A stretch of 64,000 nucleotides of DNA from Arthrobacter globiformis (GCF_003261175.1 NZ_QLNP01000017.1:89829-153828); one strand, 5' to 3'; positions 34,432-43,489 are shown, counted from the first letter of the stretch. Translations and numbers: made by a program. The notes: generated from the letters alone by a model not told the origin.

Positions 34432-34489
34432 CGTGAGCTCTCGACGGTTTCGAAGCCGTTAAGCGATGAGATCTCACCTCTCGGCGCGC
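34432..34489 (+). repeat. Palindromic repeat, copy 1
   Basis: A 58-nt element starting CGTGAGCTCTCGACGG and ending ACCTCTCGGCGCGC, about 88% identical to copy 2 at 35502. It contains a near-perfect dyad (GTGAGCTCTCG... / ...TGAGATCTCAC) and holds the last codons of the DUF559-like gene. Same orientation as copy 2. Confidence 0.8.
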
Positions 34490-35415
34490 CACCCGCACCG
34501 CACCAACGCGTCCAGCACACGCTGAGCGCACCCGTCGAAGCCCCATGTCCTCACCTGCGACGCCGTGATCGTCACCGAAGTCCAGCCGATCGCCGCGATG
34601 GACTCATCCCGGCGGATGTCTGATTCGCGCTGGCGCGGTTCAAGGTGGTGCCTGCCGTCGTAGTTCACGGCCACTTTGAATTCGGGAAAAGCCTGATCCG
34701 GCCAGGCCAGTTCCCAGCCAGTTTCATCCGTGACCACGTAACCCAACTTCGGTTCGGGGAGACCCAGCCTGCCCAGTGCCAGCCGGAGCCGGGTTTCGGG
34801 CGCCGAGTCCGAGCCAACCCTGGCCAATCCCAGAGCCCTTTTGGCCTTGCGGATTCCCCGCGCACCGCTGCGGCCCTCCACCTGCTGCTGCAGATCGGCC
34901 AGGGAACACAGGGCAATTTTCCGTGGGCCAAAGCTTCGGGACTGGCTGCAGACGAAAAAATCAGCTGCAACCACCAGATCCTCGAGCTTAAGGATGGCGG
35001 CGAGATCCAGCCATGTCCGTGCCGGGCTCGTGACCGGAATGCCGTTGAGCTCCGTGACGTCGGCACCGAGTAACTCAAGCCGGTGGCCAGCCACCCCCTT
35101 CCGCACGGGCCGGTTTCCGCCGTCGAACCTCGCCAAATGCACCCGCAAGTCGGTCTGGACGCTCCACGGAAGCGGGCATCGCCACAGGCGGCCGGCGGTA
35201 CCGAGGCAGCAGGCGGATGACGGACACAGCCCGGACAGTAGCCGACATGTGTGCGCGAAGTCCTGTTCGATGCCCCACGGCACGCGCACTCCACGGCTCG
35301 CCACCCGTAGGTCGCTGCGCCAGGCGCGGTGCGCGGCAACACCCGCAGAACGTTGCTCGTCGAGGGTGAAGGACCGGCCCGCGAGCTGGCCAGGCAGTGG
35401 CGACGGCTTTCTCAT
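34474..35415 (-). CDS. DUF559/PD-(D/E)XK nuclease-like protein, AbiEi-like
   Basis: From ATG 35415 the protein has 313 residues. The frame is open upstream but runs into a repeat element, so that part is excluded. The N-terminal part (LAGRSFTLDEQRSAGVAAHR) resembles the winged-helix segment of actinobacterial AbiEi/DUF559 proteins. The middle has VTELNGIPVTSPARTWLDLA, a phrase typical of the group. The C-terminal 100 residues (SDSAPETRLRLALGRLGLPE, VAVNYDGRHHL, RDESIAAIGW) look like a vsr/DUF559 PD-(D/E)XK nuclease core. No AbiEii toxin partner is adjacent. The gene lies between two directly repeated palindromic elements, and its last five codons are inside one of them. Confidence 0.65.
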   Translation of the reverse strand: MRKPSPLPGQLAGRSFTLDEQRSAGVAAHRAWRSDLRVASRGVRVPWGIEQDFAHTCRLLSGLCPSSACCLGTAGRLWRCPLPWSVQTDLRVHLARFDGGNRPVRKGVAGHRLELLGADVTELNGIPVTSPARTWLDLAAILKLEDLVVAADFFVCSQSRSFGPRKIALCSLADLQQQVEGRSGARGIRKAKRALGLARVGSDSAPETRLRLALGRLGLPEPKLGYVVTDETGWELAWPDQAFPEFKVAVNYDGRHHLEPRQRESDIRRDESIAAIGWTSVTITASQVRTWGFDGCAQRVLDALVRCGWRAER

Positions 35416-35501
35416 GGGCCATTGTGTGCACGTCCGGGCTGGTCCCCTGCGGTTATCCCCAGTGTGGAGGAGAGGTGACCAGGGCGCTCGTGCTACCGAG
35501 A

Positions 35502-35559
35502 CGTGAGATCTCGACGCTTCCGAGGCTGCTAAGCGACGAGATCTCACCTCTCGGCGCGC
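35502..35559 (+). repeat. Palindromic repeat, copy 2
   Basis: A 58-nt element parallel to copy 1 at 34432. Inner arms GTGAGATCTCGACGCTT (35503-35519) and AAGCGACGAGATCTCAC (35531-35547) pair with a single mismatch. It lies between the DUF559-like gene start and the dcd stop (35573). Confidence 0.8.
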
Positions 35560-35572
35560 AGAGCCCCGCGGG

Positions 35573-36148
35573 CTAAATGTCCGTGCGGTGGAAGTTCAGG
35601 TGGCTGCGGCTGGCGGTGGGCCCGCGCTGGCCCTGGTACCGGTTGCCGTACTCGCCGGAGCCGTAGGGGTACTCGGCAGCGGACGTCAGCCGGAAAAAAC
35701 AGAGCTGGCCGATCTTCATGCCGGGCCAGAGCTTGATGGGCAGCGTGGCCATGTTGGACAGCTCCAGCGTGACGTGTCCGGAAAAGCCGGGGTCGATGAA
35801 GCCGGCCGTGGAGTGCGTCAGCAGGCCGAGGCGGCCCAGCGAGGACTTGCCCTCAAGGCGCGCGGCGATGTCGTCCGGCAGCGAGACGGTCTCGTAGGTG
35901 GAGCCGAGCACAAACTCGCCGGGGTGCAGGATGAACGCTTCACCCTCCTCCACCTCCACCAGCCGGGTCAGGTCGGGCTGATCCTCGGCGGGGTCGATGT
36001 GGGCGTACTTGTGGTTGTCGAACAGCCGGAAGAAGCGGTCGATCCGGACATCCACCGAGGACGGCTGGACCATCGCGGCGTCGAACGGATCGAGGACGAT
36101 CCGTTCGGAATCAATTTCGGCACGAATGTCGCGGTCAGAGATCAGCAC
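35573..36148 (-). CDS. dcd: dCTP deaminase (possibly the dUMP-forming type)
   Basis: This 191-residue protein of the dUTPase-like trimeric fold starts at GTG 36148 with GAGGG upstream. It has [55 protein letters not shown] and the active-site segment [16 protein letters not shown] with the catalytic glutamate. The enzyme deaminates dCTP to dUTP. The mycobacterial enzyme of the same length also hydrolyses dUTP to dUMP, and this protein may do likewise. It supplies dUMP for thymidylate synthesis. Confidence 0.92.
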   Translation of the reverse strand: MLISDRDIRAEIDSERIVLDPFDAAMVQPSSVDVRIDRFFRLFDNHKYAHIDPAEDQPDLTRLVEVEEGEAFILHPGEFVLGSTYETVSLPDDIAARLEGKSSLGRLGLLTHSTAGFIDPGFSGHVTLELSNMATLPIKLWPGMKIGQLCFFRLTSAAEYPYGSGEYGNRYQGQRGPTASRSHLNFHRTDI

Positions 36149-36287
36149 ACCCTCAAAAATACCAGCCCCGTGCAGTACCGGAGTCTCGACGGCGAAGTCC
36201 TGTCACCGCCGTCGGCCGTCCCCGGCACGTGGGCGGGCGAGCGGCTACCCAGTAAATGCGCCCCAGCACAAGCGGAAAAGCCGGGTC

Positions 36288-36734
36288 TCAGTCTGCCGTC
36301 GTACGCTCTTCGATAACGCCGGGCAGCTTCTCAAGCTGCCGCACCGCTGCGCGAAGCCGGCCCCGGTATGCCGGGCGGACAAAGCTCCAGAAACTCTTGG
36401 ACGGGGCCTCCAGCGCGAACCGCACCCGGGTTCCGGCGCGCTCGGTGCTGAGGTAAAAACCGCCGCGTAGGAGGGACGGGCCGGACACCACCTGGAACTG
36501 GATTTCGGCGCCGGGCCGGGCTTGGGTGATCTGGTAATCCCGTGCCACGGGGCGGCCCCGGGGACCGTCCATGGTGACCTGGTACCCGGCTCCCACGCTG
36601 CCGGCGCTGCCCGAACTGAGCCCTACGCTCCGGACATCGGTCTGCCATCTCGGTAGATTGGCGCCGTCCAGGAGGAATGAGTACACCGTCATGGCGTCGC
36701 GCGCAACGAGGACCTCGTGTTCTGCACCTGCCAT
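36288..36734 (-). CDS. SRPBCC/START-like lipid-binding fold protein
   Basis: From ATG 36734 (AAGGA 8 nt upstream) the protein has 148 residues. It follows the polyketide-cyclase/dehydrase SRPBCC layout: EHEVLVARDAMTVYSFLLDG, NLPRWQTDVRSV, GSVGAGYQVTMDGPRGRPVA, ARPGAEIQFQVVSGP, GTRVRFALEAP. Members have a deep hydrophobic cavity for small lipophilic ligands. The ligand is unknown. It precedes no obvious partner gene. Confidence 0.72.
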   Translation of the reverse strand: MAGAEHEVLVARDAMTVYSFLLDGANLPRWQTDVRSVGLSSGSAGSVGAGYQVTMDGPRGRPVARDYQITQARPGAEIQFQVVSGPSLLRGGFYLSTERAGTRVRFALEAPSKSFWSFVRPAYRGRLRAAVRQLEKLPGVIEERTTAD

Positions 36735-36979
36735 GGGGATCCTTATCCGACGTCGGGCCCTGTCTTGCGTAGCCCGTTCCCCTGTACTGCAACTAACGAG
36801 ATTCAGGATAGCCACCTGCGCCGGTCCGCGGCCGCGCACCGCCCGGGCCTTTACCGAACAGTTACGGGAGCCTCCGTGTCTGGGTTTGCCGATGCGCCCC
36901 GGGCCGCATCAAAGATGGCCGGCGGCGCCGCACAACTACGCTAAGCTAGGTTCTGCCCCGGGCAGTTTCCGGTGCGACT

Positions 36980-37050
36980 GCGGCTGTAGCTCAATGGTAG
37001 AGCGCTAGCTTCCCAAGCTTGATACGCGGGTTCGATTCCCGTCAGCCGCT
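36980..37050 (+). tRNA. tRNA-Gly (anticodon CCC)
   Basis: The 71-nt cloverleaf has acceptor arms GCGGCTG (36980-36986) / CAGCCGC (37043-37049), a D-arm GCTC-AATGGTA-GAGC, an anticodon loop TTCCCAA, and a T-arm GCGGG-TTCGATT-CCCGT. Discriminator T 37050 is followed by encoded CCA (37051-37053). The anticodon stem CTAGC/GCTTG contains one T-T mismatch. The CCC anticodon reads GGG glycine codons. Confidence 0.93.
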
Positions 37051-37079
37051 CCAAACCTTCCTTGAATGCGCCTCTGGCG

Positions 37080-38408
37080 TCACGCCGCCCGGCGCACCAC
37101 CCGCAGCAGTCCCCGCCGGTTCCGCAGGTCCACCTTCAGCGTCAGCTCGCCTTTGCGGGCAAGCACGACGGCGACAGTCGCCGCCGCGAGCGCCGGCACC
37201 CCTCCCGCCACCAGCAGCCCGGCGTGCGGATCCACGTGCTCGGCGATGAACCCGATGATGGGTCCGCCGAGGGCCTGTCCGCCGATCAGCACCATGATGT
37301 ACAGGCTCATCACGCGGCCGCGGATGCCCATGTTGGAGCTGGTCTGCACCAGCTGGTTGGATGCGGTGAGGAACATCAGGCACCAGAAGCCGGACAGCAC
37401 CAGGGCGGCGCCGAAGAGCGGCAGGGTGGGCACGGCCGCTGAAAGGCACAGCATCAGCCCGTACATGCCGGCCGCCAGGACCACGGACCGCAGCCGCAGC
37501 TGCCGCCGCCGGGTGGAGGCGATCGCCCCGGTCAGCGCCCCGAGGGCCACAAGTGCATTCAGCATCCCGTAGCCGCCGGCGCCGATGCTATACACGCGGT
37601 CCGCGAACGCGGCGAGCAGCACCGGCAGGCTCATGGCGAACACGGAGATGAAGCCCACCATGAGCCACGGCCAATAAATGGTGGGCTTGCTCAGCGCGTA
37701 CCGCAGCCCTTCCCGCAGCATGCCCTTGGACTTGGGCGCCGGCGCGCTGACGAACAGCTCGTCGCGCCGCAGCAGCAGGAGCATGGCCACGGTGGAACAG
37801 CAGGCCGCGGCGTTGGCAGCGAACGCCCAGCCGGCGCCGACGGCGGTCAGCAGCACCCCGGCGATTGCCGGACCGATCAGGCCGCCCAGCTGGAACGTCG
37901 TCGAGTTCACGCTGATGGCATTGCGCAGATACCGGGGCCCCACCAGCTCATGGACGAACACCTGCCGGGCCGGCTGGTCCAGCACTGTGACGAGGCCAAG
38001 TACCAGCGCGATGGCGTAGACATGCCAGACCTCGATCATCCCGCTGAGCGCCAGGACGGCAAGAGCCGCGGCGAGGACAGCCGCGGCCGACTGACACGCA
38101 ATGAGGATTTTGCGCTTGGAGAACCGGTCCGCGATCATTCCGCCCCACGGTCCCAGCAGAAGCGATGGCAGGAACTGCAGTGCCACTGTGAAGCCGACGG
38201 CGGTGACGGAGCCGGAGAGCTGGAGCACCAGCCAGTCCTGGGCGATCCGCTGCATCCAGATGGCAATAACGGCAACGAAGTGACCCATGGCGAAGAGGCG
38301 GAAGTTGGGAACCCGGAGTGAGATGAAGGTGTGACGCCACGGAAGGCGTTCACTGGCGACGGCGACGGGCTGGGTGACGGTGGCCAGTGGCGGCGGTGGG
38401 GGTGTCAC
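37080..38408 (-). CDS. MFS transporter, DHA3/EntS-like family
   Basis: This 442-residue protein has 12 hydrophobic segments, starting at GTG 38408. It carries FRLFAMGHFVAVIAIWMQRI, the loop 2-3 motif GGMIADRFSKRKIL, VTVLDQPARQVFVHELVG and AISVNSTTFQLGGLIGPAIAG, all typical of the MFS_3 (DHA3) group that includes EntS-like exporters of siderophores and drugs. The substrate is unknown. It is divergent from a LysR regulator gene with a 133-bp shared promoter region, so it is a likely target of that regulator. Confidence 0.85.
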   Translation of the reverse strand: MTPPPPPLATVTQPVAVASERLPWRHTFISLRVPNFRLFAMGHFVAVIAIWMQRIAQDWLVLQLSGSVTAVGFTVALQFLPSLLLGPWGGMIADRFSKRKILIACQSAAAVLAAALAVLALSGMIEVWHVYAIALVLGLVTVLDQPARQVFVHELVGPRYLRNAISVNSTTFQLGGLIGPAIAGVLLTAVGAGWAFAANAAACCSTVAMLLLLRRDELFVSAPAPKSKGMLREGLRYALSKPTIYWPWLMVGFISVFAMSLPVLLAAFADRVYSIGAGGYGMLNALVALGALTGAIASTRRRQLRLRSVVLAAGMYGLMLCLSAAVPTLPLFGAALVLSGFWCLMFLTASNQLVQTSSNMGIRGRVMSLYIMVLIGGQALGGPIIGFIAEHVDPHAGLLVAGGVPALAAATVAVVLARKGELTLKVDLRNRRGLLRVVRRAA

Positions 38409-38491
38409 AGGGGTTCCTCAGGTGAGCGGGCCGGCGGGGATGTCCTCAACGCTATGGCGCGCACCTTCAATTGTGGAAGACTATTGCTCCT

Positions 38492-38502
38492 ATAACTATT
38501 AT
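38492..38502. promoter_or_regulatory. Candidate LysR operator in the MFS/LysR divergent promoter
   Basis: The dyad ATAA-CTA-TTAT lies in the AT-rich centre of the 133-bp region between the divergent MFS (start 38408) and LysR (start 38542) genes. T-N11-A-type dyads in such places often bind LysR proteins. Supported only by position and symmetry. Confidence 0.35.
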
Positions 38503-38541
38503 TGCCGAACGTAATGGTCGCCCGCCCTCGAGGAGCCCTCA

Positions 38542-39396
38542 ATGTTCGAACCGGCCCAGCTCCGATCGTTCCTGGCCGTTGCCGAAACACTGAGCTTCAC
38601 CAAAGCAGCAGAACGCCTGGGCCTGGCCCAGCCGACGGTCAGCCAGCACGTGCGCAAGCTCGAGGCCGCGGCCAAGCGGACGCTCATCAGCCGCGACACG
38701 AGGGACGTCAGGCTGACGGACAACGGCGATGCCATGGCCGGCTTCGCACGGAGCATCCTCGCGGCCCACGATGCCGCAGCCCGCTACTTTTCCGGTTCGG
38801 CCATGCGCGGACGGCTGCGCTTCGGCACGGCCGATGACCTCGCCATCACCGGGCTGCCGCGCATCCTGCGCGAGTTCCGGCAGATCTACCCGCAGATCAA
38901 CCTCGAGCTCACCGTCGGCCAGAGCGACCAGCTGTACAAGCGCCTGAATTCCGGCCAGCTGGACCTCGTGTTCGTGAAGTGGGTGGCCGGCGCGAAGGAC
39001 GGCACGGTGGTCCAGCACGATACGTTTTCCTGGGTGGGCCTCGAACAGACAGTGCTGGAACCCGGCCATCCGGTGCCGCTGATCGCCTATCCCGCGCCCA
39101 GCCTGAGCCGCAAGCTTGCCATCGACGCGCTCGAATCCGTGGGCCGGACCTGGCGCATTACCTGCACCACCAAGCAGATCAGCGGCGTGCTGGCGGCAGT
39201 CCGCGCCGGCATCGGGGTGGCCGTGATGCCGTCGTCGCTGGTGCCCGAGGACCTGAAAACCATCACCCGACGCTTCGAGCTGCCGCCGGTAGGGGATGTC
39301 GATTTCACGCTGATCAGGAACCCGCTGGCGAACGCCGAAGTCATCGACGCCCTGACCCAGGCCATCATGGGAAGAGCCCTCAAGAAGCCTGTTTGA
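38542..39396 (+). CDS. LysR-family transcriptional regulator
   Basis: This 284-residue regulator has an N-terminal winged HTH (FEPAQLRSFLAVAETLSFTK, AERLGLAQPTVSQHVRKLEA) and a substrate-binding-protein-like effector domain (LRFGTADDLAITGLPRILRE, INLELTVGQSDQLYKRLNSG, GVLAAVRAGIGVAVMPSSLV). It is divergent from the EntS-like MFS exporter and probably controls it and itself. The effector is unknown. ATG 38542 is preceded by GAGGAG. Confidence 0.9.
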   Translation: MFEPAQLRSFLAVAETLSFTKAAERLGLAQPTVSQHVRKLEAAAKRTLISRDTRDVRLTDNGDAMAGFARSILAAHDAAARYFSGSAMRGRLRFGTADDLAITGLPRILREFRQIYPQINLELTVGQSDQLYKRLNSGQLDLVFVKWVAGAKDGTVVQHDTFSWVGLEQTVLEPGHPVPLIAYPAPSLSRKLAIDALESVGRTWRITCTTKQISGVLAAVRAGIGVAVMPSSLVPEDLKTITRRFELPPVGDVDFTLIRNPLANAEVIDALTQAIMGRALKKPV

Positions 39397-39555
39397 GCCG
39401 GCCCGGCGCGGGGTACGGCAGCAAAAATGATTGATAACGGTTCGCAGCTGGCCTATGCTGTGACTGTTGCGGTCATGCAGCGGCCGATAACATGCACAGG
39501 TTTCGATTACGAACATGCCAGGTAATGACGCCCGTGTGTTCGGGATAGGTACGCC

Positions 39556-39810
39556 GTGACAACAGCCGCAAACCCCCGCTTTACCCGCCACTCCATGACT
39601 GTGGACGCCGAATACGTCGGCCAGCCCAACTGCGAAAAATGCGGAACAGACGAGTTCATCTACCTTGAGTCCTTCGTGCCGCCCAAGCACCGCCAGGACG
39701 GCACCGTCCGGAAACTGGGCGAAGTCGCGTACACCTGCACGCGCTGCGAGGACTTCTCCGCACACAGCGTCCCCGCGTCGTGGGCTCCACCCGGCTGGTA
39801 TCTGGGCTAG
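39556..39810 (+). CDS. Small zinc-ribbon protein, function unknown
   Basis: This 84-residue protein starts at GTG 39556. It carries CEKCGTDEF and TCTRCEDFSAH, two C-x-x-C knuckles about 35 residues apart, and ends ASWAPPGWYLG. The layout fits a zinc ribbon. Homologous small proteins are common in Arthrobacter-like genomes, but no function is known to me. A strong terminator follows at 39837. Confidence 0.65.
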   Translation: MTTAANPRFTRHSMTVDAEYVGQPNCEKCGTDEFIYLESFVPPKHRQDGTVRKLGEVAYTCTRCEDFSAHSVPASWAPPGWYLG

Positions 39811-39836
39811 GCAGCAAAAGCTAAGCAACAAAGCAA

Positions 39837-39875
39837 GAGAACGGGCGGGCACCTGGAGGGTGCCCGCCCGTTCTC
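39837..39875 (+). terminator. Strong hairpin terminator after the zinc-ribbon gene
   Basis: A perfect 17-bp stem (GAGAACGGGCGGGCACC / GGTGCCCGCCCGTTCTC) with a TGGAG loop, followed by TCGTCTT. It lies between the zinc-ribbon stop and the convergent putA end, so it may serve both strands. Confidence 0.85.
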
Positions 39876-39894
39876 TCGTCTTATCAGCCTCGCT

Positions 39895-39958
39895 GGATCA
39901 GCGAGGCCCTGGATCGGCGAGGCCCTGGATCGGCGAGTAACTAGATCAGTGAATCGGA
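39895..39958. repeat. 16-bp tandem repeat, four units, spanning the putA stop codon
   Basis: The units GGATCAGCGAGGCCCT (39895), GGATCGGCGAGGCCCT (39911), GGATCGGCGAGTAACT (39927) and AGATCAGTGAATCGGA (39943) follow with exact 16-nt period. The third unit contains part of the putA stop and the fourth lies inside its last codons. Successive copies look like a recent duplication of the gene end. Confidence 0.75.
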
Positions 39959-42900
39959 CAGGTGGTTGGGCGTGCCGAACCGGTGCGCCGTGATGCTGAC
40001 GGCCTGCTCGTGCAGGAACGGCAGCATTTCAATACGGCCGGCCTCCGTCACCTCGTGGGCGTAGATGGCCAGGTCCGGACGGCCGCCGGTCGCTTCGGCC
40101 AGGTCAGCCGCGGAGCCGCCGATCAGGCGGATGCGTCCGCCGGAAAGCTTGTCCGCCGCGGCGAGATGTCCCGCGGATGCCAGCCACTCGGCGTCGTTCT
40201 CCACCGTCACAGGGATGTCCAGCCCGGTGAGCACGGAACGCAGCTGGGCGGGAAGTTCAACGCCGGAGGAGACGGTGAGCGGGGCAGCGGGCAGAACGCC
40301 GGCGGCTACTGTCCGGACGAGCGCCCGGAGGGAACCGCCGTCGGACAGCCGGACGGTGACCGGCAGCGCCCGGTAGCGGAAAATGTTCCGCTCGGCGCTC
40401 AGGCCCGAGACGTCCTTGGCGGTGCCGAATTCGTCCGCCCAGGCGAGGGCGTCAGAGCCGAGCGACCGCCGCAGGGCCTCAATGTCAGCAGCGTTGAGTT
40501 CGCCCTTCACGGCGTCCACGAGCCGCTGCACCCTGCGGTTCGAGATGCCCGCCGCGGCACCCTGGGTGCTCTCGGCGGTGGTCCAGCCGCCGAGGCCGGC
40601 GAGGTAGTTAGGGCCGCCCGCCTTGGTGCCGGCGCCAACTGCCGACTTCTTCCAGCCGCCGAACGGCTGGCGCTGCACGATGGCACCGGTGATGCCGCGG
40701 TTGATGTAGAGGTTGCCGGCCTGGATGGTGTCCAGCCACAGCCCCAGCTCATCGGTGTTGAGGGAGTGCAGGCCGGCGGTGAGGCCGTACTCGATCTGGT
40801 TCTGGATGGCGATGGCCTCTTCCAGGGTGTCCGCGGTCATGACGCCGAGGACGGGACCGAAGAACTCGGTCAGGTGGAAGTAGGAACCGCGCTTGACGCC
40901 GTAACGCACGCCCGGGCTCCAAAGCCGGCCGGTGTCATCGAGCTTGCGGGGCTCGACGGCCCAGTTCTCACCGTCACCGAGGGTGGTCAGCGCGTTGAGC
41001 AGCTTGCCCTTCGCCGGCTCAATGATCGGGCCCATCTGGCTGGTGGGGTCCTCCGGGTAACCGACCTTCAGCGAGGTGACGGCGTCGATCAGCTGGTTGT
41101 GGAACCGCTTGGACTTGGCAACCGAGCCCACCAGGATCACCAGTGAGGCGGCGGAGCACTTCTGCCCGGCGTGGCCGAAGGCCGAGTAGGCAACGTCTTT
41201 CGCGGCGAGGTCCAGGTCTGCGCTGGGGGTGACGATGATGGCGTTCTTGCCGCTGGTCTCCGCGAGCAGCGGCAGGTCCTTGCGGAAGGAGCGGAACAGT
41301 TCGGCGGTTTCGTAGCCGCCGGTCAGGATCACGCGGTCCACGGCCGGGTGGGAGATCAGCTGCTGGCCGAGCTCGCGTTCGCCCAGCTGGACCATGGTGA
41401 GCACGTCGCGGGGCACGCCGGCCTCCCACAGCGCCTCAATCATCACGGCACCGCTGCGGCGGGCCTGCTTGGCAGGCTTGATCACGACGGCGGAGCCGGC
41501 GGCGAGTGCCGCGAGCGTGGAACCGGCGGGGATGGCCACCGGGAAGTTCCACGGCGGGGTGACCACGGTGAGCTTCGCCGGAACGAAGGTGGCGCCGTCG
41601 ACTTGGTCCAGCTTGCGGGCGGACTCGGCGTAGTAGTGGGCGAAGTCCACGGCCTCGCTGACTTCGGGGTCGCCCTGGTCGATGGTCTTGCCGGTCTCGC
41701 TGGCCATGACCTCGAGCAGGTCGGCGCGGCGGGCCTCGAGGACGTCGCCGGCGCGGTGCAGGATTTCGGCACGCTCGGCGCCGGACAGCGCACCCCAGGC
41801 CTTGCCCTTCTCGACGGCCGTGGCAATCACGGTGTTGAGGGTGTCCGCGTCGGTGATGGTGGCGGCCTCAACGGCTGCGTTGCCCAGGGTGGACGTGGGG
41901 ACTCGCTCAAGGATGGCCCGGCCCCAGTCGCGGTTGGCGGGCAGGGACGGGTCCGTGTCCGGGGTGTTGTGGAATCCGGTCCGGGGCATCAGCTCCGCCG
42001 GGAGGCTGCGGTTCTGCTGCCGGTTGGGCGGCGGGACCTCGTCGTCGAGCTCTTCCAGGGAGGACAGGAAGCGCTGCTTTTCGCGCTCGAACAATCCTTC
42101 GTTTTCGCTGAGTTCGAAGACGGCGGACATGAAGTTTTCCTGGCTGGCGCCCTCTTCGAGGCGGCGGATCAGGTAGGCGATGGCGACGTCGAATTCGGCC
42201 GGGTGCACCACGGGCGTGTAGAGCAGCAGCGAGCCGACGTCCTTCTTGACCGCCTCGGCCTGGCCCTGTGCCATGCCGAGCAGCATCTCGAATTCGATAC
42301 TCTGCTGTGCGGTATCCGCGATGCCGCGCTGCTTGGCCAGCAGCCAGGCGAAGGCAATGTCGAACAGGTTGTGCCCGGCGACGCCGATGCGGACGTTGCC
42401 GATCCGGTCCGGGTGCAGCGCGTAGTTGATGACGCGCTTGTAGTTGATGTCCGAGTCCAGCTTGGTGCCCCAGGTGGCCAGCGGCCAGTCGTGCAGCGAG
42501 GACTCCACCTGCTCCATGGGAAGGTTTGCACCCTTGACCACGCGGACCTTGATGGCCGCGCCGCCGTCTGCGCGGCGGGCGGCTGCCCATTCCTGCAGCC
42601 GGATCATGGCGGCGAGCGCGTCCGGGAGGTAGGCCTGGAGCACGATGCCGGCCTCCAGGTTCTTGAACTCGGGCTTGTCCAGGATCCGGGTGAAGACCGC
42701 GATGGTCATGTCCAGGTCCTTGTACTCCTCCATGTCCAGGTTGATGAACTTATTCTTTTGCCCGGCGGCGGAGTAGGAGGCGGCGCGGGCGAACAGCGGG
42801 GTGAGCTTTTCGACGACGTGCTCCACGGCCTCGTCGAAGGCCCAGGCGGAGTGCGGGGCCACGGTGGAGGACACTTTAATGGAAACATAGTCCACGTCCG

Positions 42901-43489
42901 GGCGGGCCAGCAGGGTGTGGGTTCCCTCGAGCCGGCGGGAGGCTTCGTGTTCGCCGAGCACGGCCTCGCCGAGCAGGTTCACGTTGAGCTTGATGCCGTC
43001 CTTGCGGATCTTGGCGATGGCCGGGCCCAGCTTGGAGTCGGTGGCGTCAACGATGAGGTGGCCCACCATCTCGCGGAGGACTTTGCGGGCCACGGGAATG
43101 ACAACCTGCGGCAGGACCGGGGCCATGAGGCCGCCCGCCTGGACAGCGCTGCGCATGTACCAGGGCAGGAAGGCGGGAACCTTCGGGGCGAGGGCTGCGA
43201 GGTTGCGGGCAGCGACGTGCAGGTCCTCGGGACGGACCACGCCGTCGACGAAGCCCACGGTGAAGTCCAGGCCGTTGGGGTCCTTCAGGACGCCGGCGAG
43301 CTGCTCTGCGGAAGCGTCTACGGGCACCTTCGCGGCTTCGGTCAGCCAGCGGCGGACGAGGGCGATTGCGTCAGCGGCCAGGGCGGTCGCTTCGGCGACG
43401 TCGGACCCTGCCGAGGGAGTGGCGACGGCGCCGGCTACAGCGGCGTCCTTGCCTGCCTGCACGCGGTGATCCGTGGCGGTGTTGGTCAT
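39941..43489 (-). CDS. putA: Bifunctional proline dehydrogenase / L-glutamate gamma-semialdehyde dehydrogenase
   Basis: This 1182-residue PutA oxidises proline to glutamate in two linked steps. The N-terminal part is an FAD TIM barrel (VDYVSIKVSSTVAPHSAWAF, FINLDMEEYKDLDMTI, VRVVKGANLPMEQ, and the proline-binding YLIRRLEEGASQENF). The ALDH part has VTPPWNFPVAIPAGS, LTGGYETAELFRSFRKD, LLAETSGKNAIIV with the catalytic glutamate, and GHAGQKCSAASL with the catalytic cysteine. Residues after about 1000 form a C-terminal ALDH-like unit typical of long PutA proteins. No N-terminal ribbon-helix-helix DNA-binding domain is visible, so it is probably not its own repressor. Confidence 0.94.
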   Translation of the reverse strand: MTNTATDHRVQAGKDAAVAGAVATPSAGSDVAEATALAADAIALVRRWLTEAAKVPVDASAEQLAGVLKDPNGLDFTVGFVDGVVRPEDLHVAARNLAALAPKVPAFLPWYMRSAVQAGGLMAPVLPQVVIPVARKVLREMVGHLIVDATDSKLGPAIAKIRKDGIKLNVNLLGEAVLGEHEASRRLEGTHTLLARPDVDYVSIKVSSTVAPHSAWAFDEAVEHVVEKLTPLFARAASYSAAGQKNKFINLDMEEYKDLDMTIAVFTRILDKPEFKNLEAGIVLQAYLPDALAAMIRLQEWAAARRADGGAAIKVRVVKGANLPMEQVESSLHDWPLATWGTKLDSDINYKRVINYALHPDRIGNVRIGVAGHNLFDIAFAWLLAKQRGIADTAQQSIEFEMLLGMAQGQAEAVKKDVGSLLLYTPVVHPAEFDVAIAYLIRRLEEGASQENFMSAVFELSENEGLFEREKQRFLSSLEELDDEVPPPNRQQNRSLPAELMPRTGFHNTPDTDPSLPANRDWGRAILERVPTSTLGNAAVEAATITDADTLNTVIATAVEKGKAWGALSGAERAEILHRAGDVLEARRADLLEVMASETGKTIDQGDPEVSEAVDFAHYYAESARKLDQVDGATFVPAKLTVVTPPWNFPVAIPAGSTLAALAAGSAVVIKPAKQARRSGAVMIEALWEAGVPRDVLTMVQLGERELGQQLISHPAVDRVILTGGYETAELFRSFRKDLPLLAETSGKNAIIVTPSADLDLAAKDVAYSAFGHAGQKCSAASLVILVGSVAKSKRFHNQLIDAVTSLKVGYPEDPTSQMGPIIEPAKGKLLNALTTLGDGENWAVEPRKLDDTGRLWSPGVRYGVKRGSYFHLTEFFGPVLGVMTADTLEEAIAIQNQIEYGLTAGLHSLNTDELGLWLDTIQAGNLYINRGITGAIVQRQPFGGWKKSAVGAGTKAGGPNYLAGLGGWTTAESTQGAAAGISNRRVQRLVDAVKGELNAADIEALRRSLGSDALAWADEFGTAKDVSGLSAERNIFRYRALPVTVRLSDGGSLRALVRTVAAGVLPAAPLTVSSGVELPAQLRSVLTGLDIPVTVENDAEWLASAGHLAAADKLSGGRIRLIGGSAADLAEATGGRPDLAIYAHEVTEAGRIEMLPFLHEQAVSITAHRFGTPNHLSDSLI

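Noticed and set aside
34381-35560. Insertion sequence or integron around the nuclease-like gene
   Set aside because: No transposase, integrase or target-site duplication was seen. Only the two repeats are supported.
39895-39958. Tandem repeat considered as a CRISPR remnant
   Set aside because: The period is 16 nt with no spacers and no cas genes nearby.
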